Source: Lachnospiraceae bacterium
Lineage (GTDB): Bacteria > Bacillota > Clostridia > Lachnospirales > Lachnospiraceae
NCBI GenBank assembly: GCA_017441825.1
Contig: JAFRVD010000003.1
Location: 1 to 64,000 of the forward strand
DNA: 64,000 nucleotides
Direction: 5' to 3'
Positions 7,522 to 15,067 of the stretch are shown piece after piece; the stretch's first letter is position 1; each line of letters starts with the position of its first letter. Both the position numbers and the translations under genes were made by a program. The notes beneath the pieces are model-generated. The model was not told where the DNA came from, did no database searches, and was given only the letters and a program-made list of their open reading frames with translations.

Positions 7522-9055
7522 GCTTTTCCGCCTGCTCCTTTTCATAGTGCGCGCGGAGTTTCCGGTACGCTTCCTCGATCATATCCTGAGTCACTTCATG
7601 AGAATTGATGAAGGCGACCAGGTCGTCAAAATCCGTTGTGATGCCGCAGTCTTCAAACTCCGCAAGCGTACGGAACTTGTGGTTAAAGTAGTATTCCCTC
7701 ATGCAGTGGCCGATGAGGAGGATGTGGTCCGTAGCTTCTCCGTGGTAATCCTTGCCCTTGTAAACGGTCTGGTTGTTCGCCATGATGCGGAGGAAGGAAA
7801 TGTCATCGTCGGTATGGCGGGCGATGAATTCGCGGGTGAGCCCCAGGCACTTGTGGCACAGCGTGCCCTCCTTTTCAAGCGCGTCAAAGATCGCGTCCTC
7901 GGACACGGGACAGCCCGGCACAAAGGTGCCCAGGCCCCTGTATTTCTCCTGAATACAGTCGCCCACCAGGATGCAGCCCTTGTGGCGGTCCTTTTCCTCA
8001 GCAGTCCATTCGCCGGGACCGTAGACGATGTCTGTGGGCGTCATGATGGTGGCCGGGTCGTCAAAGCGGTGCATGATCCCCTGCGTCAGGCTGATGCAGC
8101 GGGAGCAGGCGCCCAGGTCGTACATGTGGACGCGGTCGTCCGTCATCTCCGCGAACTGTTCTCCGGGAGACATGAAGCGTACTTTGCCTTCTTCAAGGGA
8201 CATCCCGCAGATGTTCACGTAGTCCAGGTTGACGTTGCCAAGCTTATAGTCGTCGCACCACTGCAGATAGCAGACGCGCGGGTTCTGCTCCATCACGTGG
8301 GCGCAGACCACGTCCACCGCCACGGGATCGTCCCCGGCGATGATCCGGTTCGCGTAACGCGGATGGTCGAAGCGGGAGCCGCCGGCAATTCCTTCCATGC
8401 CGATACGCCCGTCCACAATGGAGAGGTCCGGCTTCCGGACCCGGTTGATGTCCACCAGGCTCTGTTCAACGGCGCGCAGCCTGTGCAGCTCGCGGCGGTC
8501 CAGCATGGGGATCAGGCCGAAGCTGTTTTTGATGGCGCCGGTCACGCAGACCGTGTCGTGGTTCTTGAGAACAGGCAGCGTAATGAAGACGTCCGCTTCC
8601 ACAAGCTTTTTGGGAAGGTGCACGACATCCAGGACCATGGCGTTTTCAAGAGGATAGTCGCCCCATTCGTCCTTTTCGAAGTCTACGAGCTCCACGTTGT
8701 AGCGCTCGCACATGGCAGTCCAGCCGTGGGAGACAAAATATCTGCCCATCGCGCCGCCCTGGCCGGTGTTTTCGCCCACCATGATGTGGCCGGGTTCGCT
8801 TTCCTCGCGGATCAGCTCGATCAGCTTCATGACAAAATTGATGTCCGTGACGCCGCCCGTAATAGCTTCCTGGGTGGCGGTCAGGTTCGGCTTCAGGAAG
8901 ACGCTCTGGCCGGGTTTAATGAATTTCCGGAATCCGCCCAGCGCGTCCACCGCGCGTTTGATGTTCTTCTTCAGCAGTCCGTTTCCGGTGCCGATGTATA
9001 CGTTACTGACCTTCCGGGTCCATAATTCCGGAACCTCTTTTACCTTCGAGATCAT
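7511..9055 (-). CDS. DUF362 domain protein
   Basis: The 514-residue soluble protein carries a DUF362 domain in its first 300 residues, with segments such as VFLKPNL and VKNSFG-like IKNSFGLIP. The C-terminal part has several cysteine pairs (CSRC, GCILVGDC, LCHKCLG) that could bind metal or an Fe-S cluster. No classical 4Fe-4S ferredoxin motif is complete. The function is unknown. DUF362 proteins are often annotated as putative Fe-S flavoprotein or redox-associated proteins. GGAAGGA before the ATG at 9055 defines the start. A parS site lies just upstream (9123). Confidence 0.75.
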   Translation of the reverse strand: MISKVKEVPELWTRKVSNVYIGTGNGLLKKNIKRAVDALGGFRKFIKPGQSVFLKPNLTATQEAITGGVTDINFVMKLIELIREESEPGHIMVGENTGQGGAMGRYFVSHGWTAMCERYNVELVDFEKDEWGDYPLENAMVLDVVHLPKKLVEADVFITLPVLKNHDTVCVTGAIKNSFGLIPMLDRRELHRLRAVEQSLVDINRVRKPDLSIVDGRIGMEGIAGGSRFDHPRYANRIIAGDDPVAVDVVCAHVMEQNPRVCYLQWCDDYKLGNVNLDYVNICGMSLEEGKVRFMSPGEQFAEMTDDRVHMYDLGACSRCISLTQGIMHRFDDPATIMTPTDIVYGPGEWTAEEKDRHKGCILVGDCIQEKYRGLGTFVPGCPVSEDAIFDALEKEGTLCHKCLGLTREFIARHTDDDISFLRIMANNQTVYKGKDYHGEATDHILLIGHCMREYYFNHKFRTLAEFEDCGITTDFDDLVAFINSHEVTQDMIEEAYRKLRAHYEKEQAEKHEE

Positions 9056-9122
9056 TGTACGTCCTTCCTTCTTGTTCGTGGCGGCGCATCGCGTGCGCCG
9101 TGACGTCCTCTTTTTTTCCGCA

Positions 9123-9138
9123 TGTTCCACGTGGAACG
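9123..9138. promoter_or_regulatory. parS site 1
   Basis: TGTTCCACGTGGAACG is a near-perfect 16-bp palindrome. It differs from the B. subtilis parS consensus only at the compensated inner C/G pair and the last base. It lies between the DUF4446 and DUF362 genes, about 0.6 kb from parB. ParB loads at such sites and spreads to organise the origin region. Confidence 0.88.
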
Positions 9139-9149
9139 CCGCGGTGTTT

Positions 9150-9668
9150 TTATTCCTGGATCTCCATCTGAAGCGCGATCCTCAGCGCTTCTTCGTCCTC
9201 GCGCGTAAGCGCGTTGATGGACTTTCCGTTCAGTATTTCCTTGACGTATGTATAGCAGCCTTCCGGCCCGTGGATCGAGTTGATGATGATCCCGTTGTCT
9301 TCGTTGTTCAGAAGGGCAATGCAGGAGCTGACCTTGCCGGCCATGCCCGGAAAGGCGTTGTACTTGACCACGCCGATCTTCCGGTAGGACGTCATCAGGT
9401 TTTCATTGATCCTGACGATCTCGTCCACGTTGTTCTTCAGCTGGATCTTGACCTTCTCGTTATCTGAAATGACCTTCCTCAGCACTTCCTCCAGCGAATC
9501 CCCGTCTGTCCCGCGCATGAGATACTCAAGCCGGGCCTGATTTTGCTTCAGGCGCACGAACAGGATAGCGACCAGGGTGAACGCCAGAAGACAGAGAAGG
9601 ACGGCAAAGATAGCCACGTAGATCGCTGCGGGCTGTGCCGCTTCAAAGAATGCCTGTAATTTTTCCAA
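9150..9668 (-). CDS. DUF4446 membrane protein
   Basis: The 172-residue protein has one N-terminal membrane helix (about 14-40). A cytoplasmic domain follows that is partly coiled coil (45-95) and ends in a small beta-rich segment around GVVKYNAFPGMAG. It matches the DUF4446 family, typically encoded next to parB in Clostridia. The function is unknown, and a role in origin or envelope coupling would be speculation. It uses a TTG start with GGAGG seven bases upstream, about 40 bases after the parB stop. Confidence 0.82.
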   Translation of the reverse strand: MEKLQAFFEAAQPAAIYVAIFAVLLCLLAFTLVAILFVRLKQNQARLEYLMRGTDGDSLEEVLRKVISDNEKVKIQLKNNVDEIVRINENLMTSYRKIGVVKYNAFPGMAGKVSSCIALLNNEDNGIIINSIHGPEGCYTYVKEILNGKSINALTREDEEALRIALQMEIQE

Positions 9669-9707
9669 ACCGTTTCCTCCGTATATTCAGTATCCGTTCC
9701 GGGATGT

Positions 9708-10583
9708 TCATCGGATGTGCTCCAGGATCCGTTCGATGTCCTCCAGCGAATAGAAGTCGATCTCGATCTTCCCTGCGTTTTCAGAGCGCCTTTTAATGGA
9801 CACCTTTGTCCCGAGCCTGTCCGAAAGGTTCTTCGCCGCATCGTCGTACGCCGCCTGCTTCGGGAGCGTCTTTTTTCGGGTCTTGGGCTTCTTTGCAGCA
9901 GCCGTCCGGACCAGGGTCTCCGTCTCCCGGACGCTCAGGGACTTTTCAACAACTTCTCTGGCCGCCTCCGTGAGCGCTTTTTCATTCGTGATCCCGAGGA
10001 GTACCTTCGCATGTCCCGTAGAGAGGGTACCGTCGGCCACCATGCCGCGGACAGGCTCCGGGAGCTTCAGAAGGCGGATCGTGTTCGTGATGGCCGTCCT
10101 GCTCTTCGAGAGCGTCTCGGAAAGCGCTTCCTGCGTCATGCCGTATTCGTCCAACAGCTTCTGGTAGGCTTCGGCTTCTTCTATGGGGTTCAGGTCCTTC
10201 CGCTGGATGTTTTCTATCAGAGAGACCTCCGCCGCCTCGCGTTCGGAGTACTCCCGGACGATGACCGGGACCTCCCGGAGGCCTGCGAGCTTGGCCGCGC
10301 GCCACCGGCGTTCTCCGGCCACGATCTCGAAGTGCCCGTCCTTTTCCCGGACGATAAGCGGCTGGATCACGCCGTAGCGCGTGATGGAGTCCGCGAGCTC
10401 CTGAAGCTCCGCCTCATCAAATTCCTTTCTGGGCTGGCTTCGGTTCGGCTCCACCAGGCGCAGCCTGACCATTCTTTCTTCAGTGCCGGGCAACGCCGGC
10501 CCTTCATGCTGTTTTTCCAGGTTCGCGACGTCCCCGAGGAGCGACCCAAGACCCTTGCCGAGGCCTTTCGTTTTTGCTGCCAT
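9708..10583 (-). CDS. parB: Chromosome partition protein ParB (Spo0J)
   Basis: The 291-residue CTPase and DNA-binding protein binds parS and recruits SMC/condensin. It contains box I GERRWRA (90-96) and box II ENIQRKDLNPIEEA (124-137), which form the CTP-binding region. A helix-turn-helix follows at about 148-170, then a basic linker rich in Lys, and a C-terminal dimerisation segment ending in YSLEDIERIL. The length is normal. The ATG has AAGGAA upstream. It is co-transcribed with parA, with a parS site in the 51-bp gap between them. Confidence 0.96.
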   Translation of the reverse strand: MAAKTKGLGKGLGSLLGDVANLEKQHEGPALPGTEERMVRLRLVEPNRSQPRKEFDEAELQELADSITRYGVIQPLIVREKDGHFEIVAGERRWRAAKLAGLREVPVIVREYSEREAAEVSLIENIQRKDLNPIEEAEAYQKLLDEYGMTQEALSETLSKSRTAITNTIRLLKLPEPVRGMVADGTLSTGHAKVLLGITNEKALTEAAREVVEKSLSVRETETLVRTAAAKKPKTRKKTLPKQAAYDDAAKNLSDRLGTKVSIKRRSENAGKIEIDFYSLEDIERILEHIR

Positions 10584-10612
10584 AAGTTCCTTTTTTCCTT
10601 TTATGCGTCAGA

Positions 10613-10628
10613 TGTTCCACGTGGAACG
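10613..10628. promoter_or_regulatory. parS site 2
   Basis: This is the same 16-mer as at 9123 (TGTTCCACGTGGAACG), located in the parA-parB intergenic gap. Two identical palindromes within 1.5 kb of each other, and of the genes that recognise them, make the assignment strong. Confidence 0.9.
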
Positions 10629-10634
10629 TTACCA

Positions 10635-11396
10635 TTATCTTTTCGCCGCGATCACCTCTGCTGCGAGCCTTCTGTAGGCCTCCGCGCCGGCGGACCGCTT
10701 GTCATACTCCAGAATGGGTATTCCGTGGCTGGGCGCTTCCGCAAGCCGAATGTTTCTCGGGATGATGGTCTGATAGACCAGGTCCTGAAGGTATTCCCGG
10801 ACGCTGTCCACCACCTGCTGGGAAAAATTCGTCCGGCCGTCGTACATCGTGCAGACCACGCCTTCTATGCTGAGCTTCGGATTCAGCTTCTTCTGTACGA
10901 GCTGAATGGTATACATAAGCTGCGTCAGCCCCTCCATCGCGTAAAACTCGCATTGGATGGGGATCAGTACGGAATCCGCCGTAGTGAGCGCGTTCACCGT
11001 CAGGATGTTCAGGGAGGGCGGGCAGTCAATCAGGACGTAGTCGTAATCGTCCTTGACGTCCGCAAGCTTTCTTTTCAGGATGAACTCATGCCGGTCGAAG
11101 TCCAGAAGCTCTATCTCCGCACCGGCCAGATCCACCGTGGAGGGCAGGAGGTCAAGCGACATCCAGACGTTTCGCCTGATGCACTGTTCTATGCCGTAGT
11201 CGTTTACGAGGAGGTCGTAGATGCTTCCGTCCGTGCTTTTGTCTACGCCCAGCCCGCTGGTGGAATTCCCCTGCGGGTCCAGATCCGCAAGAAGCACCCT
11301 CATTCCTTTTTCAGCCATCGCCGCGGAAAGGTTCACCGCCGTGGTCGTTTTCCCGACGCCGCCTTTCTGATTGGCGATCGCAATGATTCGTCCCAT
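10635..11396 (-). CDS. parA: Chromosome partition ATPase ParA (Soj)
   Basis: The 253-residue deviant Walker ATPase has KGGVGKTT (11-18) with both signature lysines, the DLDPQGNSTSGLG motif (about 40-52) and DCPPSLN (about 125-131). It acts with ParB in origin segregation. In B. subtilis Soj it also controls DnaA. AGGAGG precedes the ATG. It is the first gene of the minus-strand run to rsmI. In most relatives rsmG or noc lies just upstream; here the GH2 cassette lies between. Confidence 0.96.
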   Translation of the reverse strand: MGRIIAIANQKGGVGKTTTAVNLSAAMAEKGMRVLLADLDPQGNSTSGLGVDKSTDGSIYDLLVNDYGIEQCIRRNVWMSLDLLPSTVDLAGAEIELLDFDRHEFILKRKLADVKDDYDYVLIDCPPSLNILTVNALTTADSVLIPIQCEFYAMEGLTQLMYTIQLVQKKLNPKLSIEGVVCTMYDGRTNFSQQVVDSVREYLQDLVYQTIIPRNIRLAEAPSHGIPILEYDKRSAGAEAYRRLAAEVIAAKR

Positions 11397-11522
11397 AGGG
11401 CCTCCTGTTGTTTTATGTTATCTGTCAAGGCCGACAGACAGCCACTTTATATTGACTATTTATTATAGCACATGCGATGTATTATTTCTATAGGAAAAAG
11501 ATTCGTTCGGAGAGGGAAAGCC

Positions 11523-11575
11523 GCCCCCTCATCCGCCGGCGTCTGCCGGCACCTTTCCCCGCCGGGGGAAGGCTT
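11523..11575. repeat. Palindromic intergenic repeat, copy A
   Basis: GCCCCCTCATCCG leads into a CCGGC/GCCGG hairpin, then CACC, then a second hairpin (CCTT-CCCC with GGGGGAAGG) and GCTTG. The same architecture and flanking words occur at 47270-47320. This type of two-hairpin repeat is widespread in gut Firmicutes genomes. Here it lies between the parA start and the GH2 promoter. Confidence 0.8.
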
Positions 11576-11643
11576 GTGCCTTCCGCACTTTTGTGCAACC
11601 GTTGTGCACTTTTGTACTATTCTGCGTCTTTTTTTGTGCACTC
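11576..11643 (+). repeat. Cluster of TTGTGCA repeats upstream of the GH2 promoter
   Basis: TTGTGCA occurs at 11591, 11602 and 11634. GCACTTTTGT occurs at 11585 and 11606, giving overlapping direct and inverted copies. They end directly against the -35 box of the cassette promoter. The placement suits a regulator binding site, but no regulator gene is in the cassette. Confidence 0.4.
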
Positions 11644-11671
11644 TTGACAACAAGTGCCGATATAGTATAAT
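11644..11671 (+). promoter_or_regulatory. Promoter of the GH2 cassette
   Basis: Perfect TTGACA (11644-11649) and perfect TATAAT (11666-11671) are separated by 16 bases. The GH2 ribosome binding site AAGGAGG lies about 20 bases downstream. Confidence 0.85.
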
Positions 11672-11703
11672 TGATTTAACTCCACCCGAAAAGGAGGATT
11701 TTT

Positions 11704-13911
11704 ATGCGAAAACAGACCTTTATCTGGCGGCTCGGCTTCATGAAGGACGCGTCTTCCGTACCGGAGGAATGGGTCCCTGCCGAAGTCCCCGGCGCGGTGC
11801 AGCTGGACTACGGCCGCGCGCACGACTACAGGCCCTATTACAAAGGGCTGAATTTTGAACAGTACAAATGGATGGAGGACGTCTTCTGGCTTTACGAGGC
11901 GCCGCTGTCCTTTGAGCTTGGGGACGCAGAAAAGGCCTGGCTCGTGTTCAAGGCTATCGACTACAGATACGTGATCTCCATCGATGACACGGAGCTCCTC
12001 CGGGACGAAGGCATGTTCTCCGAGGTCCGGCTGGACGTTTCCGCGTTTGCCGGCGGGACGCATACGCTCCGCGTGCTCCTGTACCCGGTCCCGAAAGCGG
12101 ACGATTCCGACTGCCGCGACCAGGCTCGCAACAGCGTGAAATCCGCGGCCAGCTACGGCTGGGACTGGCATCCCAGGCTCATCCCGAGCGGCATCTGGGA
12201 CGAAGCGTACCTTGCGATCGGCAGCAGCTTCTCCGTAGAAGCACTGGAGGCTTCTTACGTACTTACGGAGGACCTTGCGGACGCTAAGCTTACGATCCAG
12301 GCGGACACCTCCGACGACGGCCCCGTCTCCTATGAAGTCCTCGGCCCGGACGGCGCGTCTGTTCTTTCCGGCAACGGAGAAGCCGCAGAGAGAGAATTTG
12401 CGGCGGACTGCGTTATCAAAAACGTAGAGAAATGGTATCCCACAGGATACGGTGCGCAGCCCCTCTATACCATCGTCGTACGGACGCTTTCCGAGAGCGG
12501 GGAGTGCCTTTCCGAACGCACACGGCGCATCGGCTTCCGGAGAGTGCAGCTCGTCATGAACGAAGGCTCCTGGGCGGAGCCTAAGGACTTCCCGAAGAGT
12601 CGCTCCGACGCCCCGGCCACCCTGAAGCAGAACGGCCGGCGGATCTTCCTGAAGGGCTCCAATTACGTTTCGACCTGTATTTTCCCGGGCGAGATGACGA
12701 AGGAGATGTACGAGCGCCTGCTGTCCCTCGTGAAGGACGCCAACATGAATATTCTCCGGATCTGGGGCGGCGGCTTCATCAACAAGGAGAGCTTCTACGA
12801 CCTCTGCGACGAAATGGGCATCATGATCTGGCAGGAGTTCCCGCTGGCCTGCAACGAATATCCGGACGACGATGCTTACCTCCGCGTCCTCAAAAAAGAG
12901 GCGCTTTCCATCATCCGGAGACTTCGGACACATCCGTGCCTGGCCTTCTACTGCGGCGGCAACGAACTCTTCAACGTCTGGTCCCGCATGACCGACCAGC
13001 ATCACGCACTGCGCCTTCTGGACGCCCTCACCTATGAGGAAGACCGCTACACGCCTTACATCATGACGTCTCCCTTAAACGGCATGGCGCACGGAAGCTA
13101 TAACAATTACAACGGTAAAGAAGAGAGCATGCAGGTGTTCGCGCGGAGCCATAACACGGCCTACACCGAGTTCGGCTGCGGCGGCGTCTCGGATATCGAA
13201 CAGCTCAAATGGGAGCTTTCCGAAGAAGAATTCAAAAACCTCACGCCGGGGGATCCTGTCTGGATCGCGCACCACAACTTCAGCGAATGGCAGCCGGACG
13301 GAGAGATCTTCCATGACGTCGATTACTACTTCGGAGGGTATACGGACATCGCCGACCTTTCCGAAAAGACCCAGTTCCTGCAGGCCATGAGCTACCGCTC
13401 GAACTTCGAGGAGATGCGCCGCCAGTGGCCGCACTGCGCGATGGCCCTGAACTGGTGCTTCAATGAAGTCTGGCCCATGATCTGCTCGCTCGCGATCGTC
13501 TCGTATCCGGCAAAGCCGCGCCCGTCCTATTACGCGGTCAAGGAAGCACTCCGGGACAGCATGACGTCCATAAAGGTCCCGCACCAGCGCTTTATGGGCG
13601 GAACCGATTTTACCGGCGAAGTCTGGATCCTGAACGATTCGAACATAGAAGCCCTGCCCGGCGGCACTGTCCGCGTGGAAATGGATGCCGGAAACGGTTT
13701 TGTACATCTTGGGGATTTCCCCTTTGACAGCGTGGCCCCACAGACGAATATCCGTCTGGGCGCCGTGTCGAGCCTCCTTCCCAATGAGGCTGACGGTTAC
13801 ATTAAGGTCCGCCTGACCATAGCGGGACAAGAAGCACTGAACTCCGAATACACCTACGTCCTCCGGAAAACCCGGAACGCCTATGTGCTGGGCTCGTTTT
13901 TGAATGGGTGA
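11704..13911 (+). CDS. Glycoside hydrolase family 2, beta-mannosidase-like
   Basis: The 735-residue protein has the GH2 order: an N-terminal jelly-roll sugar-binding domain (about 1-180), an immunoglobulin-like domain (about 185-285) and a TIM barrel from about 290. Catalytic Glu421 in CGGNELFN is the acid/base and Glu489 in TEFGCGG is the nucleophile, both at the expected spacing. LRIWGGGF and IWQEFPLACN favour mannosidase over galactosidase. There is no signal peptide, so it probably acts in the cytoplasm on imported oligosaccharides. It is slightly shorter than many beta-mannosidases. AAGGAGG precedes the ATG. It is the first gene of a four-gene plus-strand cassette. Confidence 0.88.
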   Translation: MRKQTFIWRLGFMKDASSVPEEWVPAEVPGAVQLDYGRAHDYRPYYKGLNFEQYKWMEDVFWLYEAPLSFELGDAEKAWLVFKAIDYRYVISIDDTELLRDEGMFSEVRLDVSAFAGGTHTLRVLLYPVPKADDSDCRDQARNSVKSAASYGWDWHPRLIPSGIWDEAYLAIGSSFSVEALEASYVLTEDLADAKLTIQADTSDDGPVSYEVLGPDGASVLSGNGEAAEREFAADCVIKNVEKWYPTGYGAQPLYTIVVRTLSESGECLSERTRRIGFRRVQLVMNEGSWAEPKDFPKSRSDAPATLKQNGRRIFLKGSNYVSTCIFPGEMTKEMYERLLSLVKDANMNILRIWGGGFINKESFYDLCDEMGIMIWQEFPLACNEYPDDDAYLRVLKKEALSIIRRLRTHPCLAFYCGGNELFNVWSRMTDQHHALRLLDALTYEEDRYTPYIMTSPLNGMAHGSYNNYNGKEESMQVFARSHNTAYTEFGCGGVSDIEQLKWELSEEEFKNLTPGDPVWIAHHNFSEWQPDGEIFHDVDYYFGGYTDIADLSEKTQFLQAMSYRSNFEEMRRQWPHCAMALNWCFNEVWPMICSLAIVSYPAKPRPSYYAVKEALRDSMTSIKVPHQRFMGGTDFTGEVWILNDSNIEALPGGTVRVEMDAGNGFVHLGDFPFDSVAPQTNIRLGAVSSLLPNEADGYIKVRLTIAGQEALNSEYTYVLRKTRNAYVLGSFLNG

Positions 13912-13925
13912 TCGGAGGAGATCAA

Positions 13926-14966
13926 ATGAAAAAGAGTCTGTTTCCTGAAAAAGGCAGATTTTACAAGGCTAACCTGCACAATCACACCGTCTTTTCAGAC
14001 GGCAATGAGACCCCGGAAGAGATCAAGGAGATCTATCGGAAGCAAGGGTATCAGATCGTCGCATATACGGATCATGACGTCATGGTCTCCCACAGCGAGC
14101 TCACAGACAGTAATTTTATCGCGCTGACCGGCTTCGAATACGAATTTACCGAAGAGCTTCCTCCGGAAATTCCGTTTTCATTCAAGCGTACCTACCATAT
14201 GTTGTGCTTTGCACCAACTGCAGATACAACATATTACCCCTGGCCGAATCCGGACTTTGTCTGGGGGAACGCCCGGAAACACATCCAGCCCTATTACAAG
14301 GGCGACTGTCCGCACGGCTATTCCGTGGATGACGTGAACCACCTCTTTGAGGACGCGCACGCGCACGGCTTCCTGACCTGCTACTGCCATCCGATGTGGT
14401 CCACGCAGCACTATCCGGACTACTGTGACATCAAAGGCGCGGATTTCGTGGAGGTCTATAACTCCGGCTGCTACATAGGCGGCTGGGCGCTGGATGCCGG
14501 CGACCACGTCTACCACGACTTCCTGTGGCTCGGCAGCCACAGCGCGCCGTCCGCTTCCGACGATGGCCACTCCAGACAGGATTACTGCGGCGGGGCGACC
14601 TACATCCATGCAGAGGAGCTGACCTACGAGGCTGTCTTTAACGCCATGAAAAATCAGGACGTCTATGCTTCCTGGGGGCCGGAGATCAAGGACATCACGT
14701 TTGACTCAGAAACAAAGACCCTTGAGGTCGAGTGCACCGACGCGCGCGAGATCTTCATCATGTCCGAGCGGCGGTTCGCGGCGCGGGAAACAAATAAGAG
14801 CGGCTTCCCGCTGACTCGGGCGTCGTTCGATTTGACAGAGTATCTCCGCGATACCATCGCCGCCGGGACGGAAAAGACGTCGTTCGTCCGCCTTTTAATA
14901 GTAGACGGCACGGGAAGAAAGGCAGTTTCCCGCGGCTACTTTGCGGAAGAGCTGCTTAAGATGTGA
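13926..14966 (+). CDS. PHP-domain metal-dependent hydrolase
   Basis: The 346-residue protein starts with a PHP fold. NLHNHTVFSDG gives His18, His20 and Asp25. YTDHD gives Asp49 and His50. A later CHPMWS motif completes the metal site. The family cleaves phosphoesters and related bonds, but the substrate here is unknown. GGAGGAGAT upstream of the ATG at 13926 sets the start. An in-frame start at 13908, overlapping the GH2 stop, is less likely. Cytoplasmic, with no signal peptide. The operon position suggests action on a sugar derivative handled with the GH2 and FAD enzymes. Confidence 0.82.
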   Translation: MKKSLFPEKGRFYKANLHNHTVFSDGNETPEEIKEIYRKQGYQIVAYTDHDVMVSHSELTDSNFIALTGFEYEFTEELPPEIPFSFKRTYHMLCFAPTADTTYYPWPNPDFVWGNARKHIQPYYKGDCPHGYSVDDVNHLFEDAHAHGFLTCYCHPMWSTQHYPDYCDIKGADFVEVYNSGCYIGGWALDAGDHVYHDFLWLGSHSAPSASDDGHSRQDYCGGATYIHAEELTYEAVFNAMKNQDVYASWGPEIKDITFDSETKTLEVECTDAREIFIMSERRFAARETNKSGFPLTRASFDLTEYLRDTIAAGTEKTSFVRLLIVDGTGRKAVSRGYFAEELLKM

Positions 14967-15067
14967 CCCGGGAAGCATTTCGAACTCCCCGTAAACCAAG
15001 GTTTCCAGCTGCGGAGACAGACCTGATCTCCCGCGGCATAACAACAAATACACAAAAGGAGAGCATC

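Noticed and set aside
7448..9025. 525-codon plus-strand frame
   Set aside because: It is antisense to the DUF362 gene, with shadow-like composition.
9717..11468. 583-codon plus-strand frame
   Set aside because: It is antisense to parB and parA, both certain genes, with shadow-like composition.
11617..13005. 462-codon minus-strand frame
   Set aside because: It is antisense to GH2, whose catalytic motifs are intact.
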